10,334 nucleotides of DNA. It comes from an uncultured Clostridia bacterium. GTDB taxonomy: Bacteria; Bacillota; Clostridia; TANB77; CAG-508. Below the pieces are notes generated by a model, which made no database searches, was not told where the DNA came from, and worked only from the letters and a program-made list of their open reading frames with translations. The stretch is from NCBI GenBank assembly GCA_947626705.1, contig CANQTJ010000054.1, positions 1 to 10,334 on the forward strand, read 5' to 3'. Position 1 is the first letter of the stretch. The number at the start of each line of letters is the position of its first letter. The position numbers were made by a program, and so were the translations under genes. This document shows, piece by piece, positions 5,585 to 10,334 of this stretch.

Positions 5585-6586
5585 TTACATTTCAATACTA
5601 ATGGCATGTGCTATGCCAGGAATACTCTCACCTTGCTGAGAAGAAGTTGAATTCATTAAAGCTCCAGTAGCAATAAGTAACATTTTTTTAATTTTTCTAC
5701 TTTTTAGTTGTGGAAAAAAGTAACCAGAAAATACACTGCCACAACATGCACAACCACTACCACCTGAATGAGTATCTTGAGCATTTTTATCAAAAATTAA
5801 AACACCACAATCATTATAATTAGATTTAATATTATATCCTTGAGATTTTGCAATATCAATTGCAATTTCTTTACCAATATGTCCTAAATCACCACTAATT
5901 ATTGCATCATAATAGCTTGGAGCTCTGCCAGTATCTAAAAAATGAGTAATTAAAGTATCAGCAAAAGCAGGAGCCATAGCTGCACCCATATTATTAGCGT
6001 CTTTTATTCCCATATCAACAATTTTTCCAGGAGTAATATGAGTAATAAAAGGTCCAGTTCCATTTTTAGAAACTATTGCTGCTCCACTTCCAGTAACAGT
6101 CCATTGAGCAGAAGGAGGCCTTTGATTACCCAATTCAAGAGGAAATCTAAATTGTTTTTCAGCACTACAAAAATGACTAGAAGTAGCACATAAAACATTT
6201 TCAGCAAATGTTTCACAACATACAGCACCTAAAGACATAGACTCAACAAAAGTAGAACATGCTCCAAATACACCAAAGAAAGGTATATTTAATTCACGTA
6301 AACCAAAACTAGAAGAAATACATTGGTTAAGTAAATCACCAGCAAAACAACAATCTATTTTATCAGAAGGAATACCTGATTTACTTATAACAGTATTAAC
6401 TGTTTCTTTTATAATTTTACTTTCAGCTTTTTCCCAAGTTTTTTCACCCCAAAATTCGTCATCTAAAGTTTGGTCAAAATATTTGCTAAGTGGACCTTGA
6501 GCTTCTTTTGGGCCTACAATAGAAGCACATTCAGTAATTGTGGGGGGATTATTAAATTTTATAGTTTGTTTTCCTAATTTTTCCAC
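5585..6586 (-). CDS. spoVAD: Stage V sporulation protein AD, DPA-binding thiolase-fold protein
   Basis: The 333-residue product matches SpoVAD in length and sequence. It has a thiolase/ketosynthase-like fold: the nucleophile-position motif FGACSTFVES puts Cys at residue 110, followed by QRPPSAQWTVTGSGAA, ISGDLGHIG, GGSGCACCGSVFSGYF and a C-terminal LIATGALMNSTSSQQGESIP. SpoVAD is the soluble inner-membrane-associated subunit that binds dipicolinic acid in Bacillus. The start is taken as the GTG at 6586, eight bases after AAGGAG. An in-frame GTG at 6595 overlaps that site. Numbering from 6586 places Cys at 110, as I recall for the Bacillus protein. It lies 101 bases after spoVAC; that gap holds an imperfect dyad at 6622-6647. 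Cys is unusually frequent for the family fold, about a dozen residues. Confidence 0.97.
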   Translation of the reverse strand: MEKLGKQTIKFNNPPTITECASIVGPKEAQGPLSKYFDQTLDDEFWGEKTWEKAESKIIKETVNTVISKSGIPSDKIDCCFAGDLLNQCISSSFGLRELNIPFFGVFGACSTFVESMSLGAVCCETFAENVLCATSSHFCSAEKQFRFPLELGNQRPPSAQWTVTGSGAAIVSKNGTGPFITHITPGKIVDMGIKDANNMGAAMAPAFADTLITHFLDTGRAPSYYDAIISGDLGHIGKEIAIDIAKSQGYNIKSNYNDCGVLIFDKNAQDTHSGGSGCACCGSVFSGYFFPQLKSRKIKKMLLIATGALMNSTSSQQGESIPGIAHAISIEM

Positions 6587-6687
6587 AAATATCACTCCTT
6601 TAATAACTAAAAATTTATATTAGCGTAGTATTCTAAAAATACCTGCTATTATATTATAAGAAATTTAGAAAATATTATGATTTGAGC

Positions 6688-7152
6688 TTAAACTAATGTA
6701 ATACTTTGAGTATTGAAAATTAAATAAACAATACCGACTAGAATTGAAGCAGATATACCAAAAACTAAAACTGGACCTGCAACAGTAAACATTTTTCCTC
6801 CAACTCCCATAACATATCCTTCAGATTTATATTCCATAGCAGGAGAAACAATTGAATTTGCAAAACCAGTAATAGGAATTAATGAACCAGCTCCAGCAAA
6901 TTTTCCAATTCTATTAAATAGATTAAGGCCTGTCAAAAAAGCAGAAATAGCAATTAAAATAATTGATACAATAGTACCAGATAAAGTTTGGTCAAATCCT
7001 CTTTCTTTACATATATTTAAAATAATTTGACCAATTGAACATATTAATCCACCAACCCAAAAAGCATTAAAACAATTTTTTAATATTGGAGAATTAGGAG
7101 ATTTTTTATCAACATAATTTTGATAAGTTTGCTTAGTTTCAATAGGATTCAT
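6688..7152 (-). CDS. spoVAC: Stage V sporulation protein AC, membrane DPA channel component
   Basis: The 154-residue protein is a SpoVAC homologue. A polar N-terminus of about 25 residues precedes hydrophobic segments at about 28-48, 56-78 and 120-146. FAGAG (85-89) and IPITGFAN (92-99) form the conserved family motif between the second and third segments. In Bacillus SpoVAC acts as a mechanosensitive channel in the spore inner membrane and takes part in dipicolinate movement. The start ATG overlaps the stop of the upstream dodecin-like gene by one base (TAATG), with AAAGGAAG before it, so the two are translationally coupled. spoVAD and spoVAE follow. Expression is expected in the forespore. 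Confidence 0.95.
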   Translation of the reverse strand: MNPIETKQTYQNYVDKKSPNSPILKNCFNAFWVGGLICSIGQIILNICKERGFDQTLSGTIVSIILIAISAFLTGLNLFNRIGKFAGAGSLIPITGFANSIVSPAMEYKSEGYVMGVGGKMFTVAGPVLVFGISASILVGIVYLIFNTQSITLV

Positions 7153-7373
7153 TATTTATCTTCCTTTCTATTTAAGTCTATTAAAAAAGTTAAATCTAAA
7201 TCAACAAAATATTCTGAAATTTTATTTCCATCAATATTTGCTCTTTGTTCTAAAATTTTTACACTTGATAAGTAATCAATACTCTTTGATGCTTCATTTA
7301 TAGTTTTTACTATAGCATCTTTCCAAGAAATACTAGATGAACCAGTAATAATTAAATGTTTTTCTATATCCAT
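7152..7373 (-). CDS. Dodecin-like small protein, first gene of the spoVA operon
   Basis: The 73-residue product resembles the dodecin family in length and pattern: an N-terminal strand, the SSxSW motif (SSSISWKDA, 12-20), a central helix with NEASKSID, then IDGNKISEYFVDLDLTFLID (47-66), as in the strand pair of dodecins. Dodecins form hollow dodecamers that bind flavins or CoA. Aligned by eye, the flavin-stacking Trp of archaeal dodecin falls on Ser37 and its Gln on Phe56, so classical flavin stacking is doubtful. AGGAGG lies 6 bases before the ATG. Its stop overlaps the spoVAC start, so it belongs to the sporulation operon. It does not look like DUF1657, the small protein of mobile spoVA operons. 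The role in spores is unknown. Confidence 0.72.
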   Translation of the reverse strand: MDIEKHLIITGSSSISWKDAIVKTINEASKSIDYLSSVKILEQRANIDGNKISEYFVDLDLTFLIDLNRKEDK

Positions 7374-7384
7374 TTTAACCTCCT

Positions 7385-7410
7385 AAAAAATCTTTTAAAG
7401 ATATTTTTTC
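7385..7410 (-). promoter_or_regulatory. Hairpin in the spoVA leader next to the ribosome binding site
   Basis: On the minus strand AAAAAATATCTTT and AAAGATTTTTT form a nearly perfect stem with one bulge and a tight loop, ending one base before AGGAGG of the dodecin-like gene. It could stabilise the mRNA or influence access to the ribosome binding site. It is weak thermodynamically because it is all A and T apart from one G-C pair. Confidence 0.4.
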
Positions 7411-7633
7411 CATTTTAATAAAAAATATACAAAATAATGAAATTTACCGGTTATTATATAATAAAAAAACGAGCTACTAAATAAAAATTTTTAAATAATA
7501 TTAATTAAATTGCTTAAAATATATGGTTTTTATTGTATTCCTCAGTTTATTACAAAATTTAAGAAATTCTAATCCATTAATTTTAAATAAACCATTATCG
7601 TATAACAAAATCGAAAATAAAGAAATAAAAAGC

Positions 7634-7662
7634 TTGATATATGTATATAATTATGATACAAT
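7634..7662 (+). promoter_or_regulatory. Sigma-A promoter of the HTH/TPR gene
   Basis: TTGATA (7634-7639) and TACAAT (7657-7662) are separated by 17 bases, with TGA immediately before the -10. The predicted start near 7669 leaves a leader of about 57 bases before the ATG at 7726. The match and spacing are good. Confidence 0.75.
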
Positions 7663-7725
7663 AGTAAACATAAATGTTAAATGATTTATAAATATAAAAT
7701 AAAAAATATGAAAGAGGTAAAATTT

Positions 7726-8526
7726 ATGATAGTACAAAAAGAAAAAGAAGAAATAATAAAATTATTATATGATGGATTTAGTGTTAAAGAGATATCTTTT
7801 GAATTAGATATACCAATAGAAGAAGTAAAAACATGTAATGAACAATTAAATTTTAGAAAACTCATTAATCAATGTATAGAGGAGGGAAATATAAGGGAGG
7901 CTATAGATAAATTAGAAGATTTTATAAAAAATACAGACTATAATATTGTAGAACAAGTAATGTTATCAAAACTAAAAGCTTATATAGAAGGAATGGATAT
8001 ACCAGAGGAAGACTTAAAAAAGAATAAAAAAGTGAACCTTGAAAATATAGAGCAAATATTAAAGGGACTAGATATAAAACTTCCTATACACGAAAGTAGT
8101 CGATTAATTAATCAAAAAAATGATGGAGAAATAGTGAAGAATTATGATAAAGTAATAAATAAATTAAAACAAAAAATAGATCCAGATTCTAAAAATGGTC
8201 TAGACTTAAATGAAAGAAATATATTAGCTTTTGCATATTTTAAAGCAGGAAGAATAGATGAAGCAAGAAAGGAATTAGTATCAATAATTAAACAATATGG
8301 AAGCCATGTAGCATATAGACAATTAATTCATCTAGAAGAACAATGTAATAATTTAGATGATGCAAGATTATGGGCTTATGAAGGAATAACATATTTTCCA
8401 AAAAGTATACAGATTAGAGAACAATTATTGTCAATTGAAAAGCAAGAAGGTAATAAAGAAGAACAAATGAGGTTATTAAAAGAAATTATTGATATTAATA
8501 AGCAAAATATTGAGGTTGAAAAATAA
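7726..8526 (+). CDS. Uncharacterised protein with N-terminal HTH and C-terminal TPR-like repeats
   Basis: The 266-residue protein is soluble and charged, with no signal peptide. Residues 8-40 (IIKLLYDGFSVKEISFELDI) resemble a helix-turn-helix of the sigma-region-4/resolvase type. Residues 43-90 form a helical pair, and about 162-260 contain tandem helix-turn-helix pairs of TPR type (NILAFAYFKAGRIDEARKEL; LDDARLWAYEGITYFPKS; QEGNKEEQMRLLKEII). The start at 7726 follows AAAGAGGT; in-frame ATGs at 7681 and 7708 lack sites, and the second lies against that site. TPR regions usually mediate protein contacts, so a DNA-binding or regulatory scaffold is possible, but I recognise no named family. It has its own promoter and no convincing terminator follows, only a 5-bp dyad at 8526-8542. 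Confidence 0.8.
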   Translation: MIVQKEKEEIIKLLYDGFSVKEISFELDIPIEEVKTCNEQLNFRKLINQCIEEGNIREAIDKLEDFIKNTDYNIVEQVMLSKLKAYIEGMDIPEEDLKKNKKVNLENIEQILKGLDIKLPIHESSRLINQKNDGEIVKNYDKVINKLKQKIDPDSKNGLDLNERNILAFAYFKAGRIDEARKELVSIIKQYGSHVAYRQLIHLEEQCNNLDDARLWAYEGITYFPKSIQIREQLLSIEKQEGNKEEQMRLLKEIIDINKQNIEVEK

Positions 8527-8617
8527 GTTCACAGGTCGAACTCACTTTGAAATAAATATCTTTTTTCATAAATCAATATTCTATAATTAAAAAACCGAAA
8601 CTTAAAACAATTTATAC

Positions 8618-8646
8618 TTGAAATTTATGTAGAGTTGTAATATAAT
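8618..8646 (+). promoter_or_regulatory. Sigma-A promoter of the duplicated-domain gene
   Basis: TTGAAA (8618-8623) and a consensus TATAAT (8641-8646) are separated by the optimal 17 bases. Transcription should begin near 8653, giving a structured leader of about 120 bases before the ATG at 8773. Confidence 0.75.
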
Positions 8647-8674
8647 ATAAATTATATTTGGATATTTAGAAGTA

Positions 8675-8716
8675 TTTTTAAATTTTAGTAATTATATAAT
8701 TACCAAAATTTAAAAA
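8675..8716 (+). promoter_or_regulatory. Long near-perfect hairpin in the leader of the 8773 gene
   Basis: Arms 8675-8694 and 8697-8716 are inverted copies: TTTTTAAATTTT with AAAATTTAAAAA and GTAATTA with TAATTAC, with one A-C mismatch between. In RNA this gives about 18 pairs around a very small loop. A second small dyad, ACAATA/TATTGT (8721-8726, 8732-8737), follows. No T-run follows, so it is not a terminator in the plus direction; it may be an mRNA stabiliser or a protein-binding operator. Confidence 0.55.
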
Positions 8717-8772
8717 TTACACAATACCAATTATTGTTACCTATTAACATAATAGCTATGAAAGGAGAGCCT

Positions 8773-9888
8773 ATGACAATTTTAGCAGAAGTTACTTTTA
8801 ATGACAAAGGAGAGATGAAGGAAGGGTTGATTAACGAATTTTTTAAAAATTTTAATTGTAACAACACCATTGAAGTAGATGAAAATGGCGCAAAAATTAA
8901 ACTTGTTTTTACAGAACAACCACCTCAAAAAATGATAGAGGTCATAAGCCGGTGTCATGTAGACAAACTCTGTTATAATGGAACTATGCAGAATTGCAAA
9001 GAAGAACCAAAGGAGGAAAAAATATCTGAAACAGAAACTCATGATGCAGAGGAAACAACGGAGGAGGAAACAAAAAATGCACATTTTGAATTAAGCAAAA
9101 TTGCAGATAATTGTGATTCCTACGAAAATTTTAAGGAAGCTGTTGCAGAATGGCTAGAAATGGGTAAAAGTAAGGAGATTTTTTTAAGTATACTAAAATC
9201 AGCAGAAGAACTTGAAAAGATTACTTGGAAGAATATAGAGAATCTTCTTAAGCAAAAAGGAATTATTTTCAATGATGGAAATAGATACGCATGTTCAAAA
9301 GTGGTTGCTAATAAATTCAAAATGATTGACAATAATTTTACAATTTTGAAATTAATTAAAGAAATTGTAACTTATAAGACATTTGATTTTGGCAATCAGA
9401 AGGCAATTGAAGAAGATTCTAAGCAGACAGAAAAAGATGAAGTCGAAAATACATCTTGTCTAAATAGTGAAGGAACAGAAAATAAATTAGAAAAGATTTT
9501 TTCTAATGATAAAACGGAAGAAATATTAGAAAAAATTTTTTCTAACGAGGGAATATTAGCTAAGTTAGATAAGACGTTACCAATTGAAAAGAGAGTACAG
9601 CAGGTTTTTGATGCAATGGGGTTTCATTTATTGAAAGATGATAAATGGGCAATATCAAGAATGACTAACATTGCTATGGAATTAGACGACGAGATTACAT
9701 GGACCGCAATTGCAAAACAATTAAAGAGTAATGAAAAGTTCATAATAGAGAAAAATAAGTATAGGTTGTATTTTTCTAGATTTATCAACAATTTTGTAAA
9801 AGAGCACAATGAAGAAAAAGAGTACAATGAAGAAACAGGGGTTTATGTAATTGATTTTTTGAAATATTTAAAGAAAGTAATTATGTGA
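8773..9888 (+). CDS. Uncharacterised acidic protein with internally duplicated domain
   Basis: The 371-residue protein has no signal peptide or membrane segment and matches no family I recognise. Residues 1-70 form a small alpha/beta-looking domain. Residues 74-105 are a low-complexity Glu/Thr linker. Two related domains follow, about 115-182 and 272-341. Each ends in ITW, then I, L-K, a short turn, N-(R/K)-Y and a final N-x-F (ITW at 150-152 and 308-310). Between them the heptad-like motif LEKIFSN occurs twice (239-245, 252-258). The ATG at 8773 follows AAAGGAG; the ATG at 8758 and a TTG at 8734 are upstream of that site. It has its own promoter, hairpin leader and terminator, so it is a single-gene unit. 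Codon choice looks more varied than in its neighbours, which could hint at transfer, but I have not counted it. Confidence 0.78.
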   Translation: MTILAEVTFNDKGEMKEGLINEFFKNFNCNNTIEVDENGAKIKLVFTEQPPQKMIEVISRCHVDKLCYNGTMQNCKEEPKEEKISETETHDAEETTEEETKNAHFELSKIADNCDSYENFKEAVAEWLEMGKSKEIFLSILKSAEELEKITWKNIENLLKQKGIIFNDGNRYACSKVVANKFKMIDNNFTILKLIKEIVTYKTFDFGNQKAIEEDSKQTEKDEVENTSCLNSEGTENKLEKIFSNDKTEEILEKIFSNEGILAKLDKTLPIEKRVQQVFDAMGFHLLKDDKWAISRMTNIAMELDDEITWTAIAKQLKSNEKFIIEKNKYRLYFSRFINNFVKEHNEEKEYNEETGVYVIDFLKYLKKVIM

Positions 9889-9919
9889 ATAGTTAATATG
9901 TTAACATTTGGGTATTACC

Positions 9920-9950
9920 AAAAACCTTCAGATATATCTGGAGGTTTTTT
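9920..9950 (+). terminator. Intrinsic terminator of the 8773 gene
   Basis: AAAAACCTTCAGAT and ATCTGGAGGTTTTT form a stem of about 14 pairs, including one G-U, around a minimal loop, ending in a run of six T (9945-9950). It lies 32 bases after the stop. The A-run on the left would also give a T-run on the minus strand, so it may work both ways. Confidence 0.92.
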
Positions 9951-9995
9951 GGAATTATATAAGATTTTTTAATATATTAAAAAATTATGATTATA

Positions 9996-10024
9996 TAGAA
10001 ATTTAAAGAAAAAAGATTTATAAT
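9996..10024 (+). promoter_or_regulatory. Possible sigma-A promoter of rsmB
   Basis: A consensus TATAAT (10019-10024) is preceded by 17 bases and TAGAAA (9996-10001), a four-of-six -35 match. A second TATAAT at 10033-10038 lies inside the palindrome ACATTATAATGT (10029-10040) but has no recognisable -35. In such AT-rich DNA, TATAAT alone is common, so confidence is low. Confidence 0.35.
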
Positions 10025-10065
10025 AAAAACATTATAATGTTAAAAATAAAAAGTAGGAGGAAAAA

Positions 10066-10334
10066 ATGATAGATAAAACTAGAGAAATAGCATTAAAAAT
10101 ATTATACAAAATAGAGAAAGAAGAAGCATATTCTAACATAGCACTAAACGAAGAAATAAAACAAAATAGAAAAAAATTAGATGAAAAAGATATTGGACTT
10201 ATATCTGAAATCGTATATGGTGTAACAACGTGGAAATTAACGTTAGATGAAATAATAAAAAAACATTCAAAAATAAAATTAAAAAAAATTTCAGACTGGA
10301 TAAAAAATATTTTAAGAATGGGAATATATCAAAT
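10066..10334 (+). CDS. rsmB: 16S rRNA (cytosine-967-C5)-methyltransferase RsmB, N-terminal part
   Basis: The frame opens at ATG 10066 behind a strong TAGGAGG site and runs off the window after 89 codons, so the gene is partial at its 3' end. The visible residues match the NusB-like RNA-binding domain at the N-terminus of RsmB: TREIALKILYKIEKEEAYSN, DEKDIGLISEIVYGVTTWKL and the end ILRMGIYQ, which fits the family pattern with an R-x-x-x-YQ helix. The catalytic methyltransferase domain with its Cys residues would lie downstream. RsmB methylates C967 of 16S rRNA. A stand-alone NusB is less likely because of the T-x-W-x-LTLDEII pattern and motif spacing. Confidence 0.85.
   Translation, partial: MIDKTREIALKILYKIEKEEAYSNIALNEEIKQNRKKLDEKDIGLISEIVYGVTTWKLTLDEIIKKHSKIKLKKISDWIKNILRMGIYQ

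Larger units (their letters stand above)
7374..7725. other. Divergent intergenic region between the spoVA operon and the HTH/TPR gene
   Basis: This 352-base gap contains no gene that I can support. On the left it must hold the spoVA promoter. The best forespore-like candidates on the minus strand are only partial matches: TTATA, 17 bases, CATTATT (about 7461-7433), or GTATA (7430-7426) with a poor -10. On the right it holds a good sigma-A promoter (7634-7662). Between them, ATGGTTT (7523-7529) and AAACCAT (7589-7595) are distant inverted copies of unclear meaning. The rest is featureless AT-rich sequence. Confidence 0.5.

Noticed and set aside
6586..6595. SpoVAD start at the upstream GTG (6595)
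   Set aside because: That codon lies within the ribosome binding site; the GTG at 6586 is correctly spaced.
7152..7373. DUF1657 protein, as in mobile spoVA operons
   Set aside because: The sequence has dodecin-type SSxSW and DGxKIxEY motifs and lacks the Gln-rich helical pattern of DUF1657.
7400..7470. Clear sigma-G promoter for the spoVA operon
   Set aside because: The best matches miss key bases in both elements, so I list them only as weak candidates within the intergenic entry.
8782..9827. Three minus-strand open frames opposite the duplicated-domain gene
   Set aside because: They are hydrophobic, low-complexity shadows of a Lys/Glu-rich gene, with no ribosome binding sites.
9965..9984. 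Palindromic T6-AATATATT-A6 stretch as a second terminator after the 8773 gene
   Set aside because: It is an all-A/T palindrome of a kind expected by chance in this DNA, and a strong terminator already lies at 9920-9950.

Overview
The window is very AT-rich, with dense short-spaced genes, strong AGGAGG-type ribosome binding sites and a set of endospore genes (spoVT, spoVAC, spoVAD, spoVAE). This points to a spore-forming, low-GC member of the Clostridia, possibly an uncultured gut lineage. The three-gene spoVAC-D-E layout also fits Clostridia better than the longer Bacillus spoVA operon. No CRISPR array, tRNA, rRNA, transposase or integrase was seen.

Layout. (1) Bases 1-917 hold the 3' part of a gene that starts before the window, closed by an intrinsic terminator. 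(2) Bases 982-2776 form a four-gene plus-strand operon: an ECF-type sigma factor, a small membrane-anchored protein that is probably its anti-sigma factor, a TM2-like membrane protein and a DUF5668/LiaI-LiaF-like membrane protein. A match to an ECF-type promoter (TTAAC, 16 bases, CGTT) sits just upstream, suggesting autoregulation. (3) spoVT lies convergent on the minus strand (2900-3454), with a plausible forespore sigma-G/F promoter. (4) Bases 3555-5119 are the infC-rpmI-rplT operon: a near-consensus sigma-A promoter, a leader of about 240 bases with a textbook terminator (attenuator), infC beginning at an AUA codon, rpmI, rplT and a strong terminator. (5) Bases 5156-7373 on the minus strand form a spoVA operon in the order dodecin-like gene, spoVAC, spoVAD, spoVAE. 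(6) Two plus-strand genes of unknown function follow, each behind its own sigma-A promoter: an HTH/TPR-like protein (7726-8526) and a 371-residue protein with an internally duplicated domain and a highly structured leader (8773-9888). (7) The window ends inside rsmB (from 10066), a 16S rRNA methyltransferase.

How the genes work together. SpoVT tunes forespore gene expression in Bacillus, and the spoVA products move dipicolinic acid across the spore inner membrane, so both minus-strand blocks serve late sporulation. They flank a plus-strand translation operon. IF3, L35 and L20 are usually autoregulated together. Here an 8-base perfect complementarity between the transcript's 5' end and the attenuator gives a visible candidate for the switch. 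The ECF operon looks like an envelope-stress module. The most interesting points are the dodecin-like gene leading the spoVA operon, the infC long-range antiterminator with AUA start, and the duplicated-domain orphan gene with its long hairpin leader.
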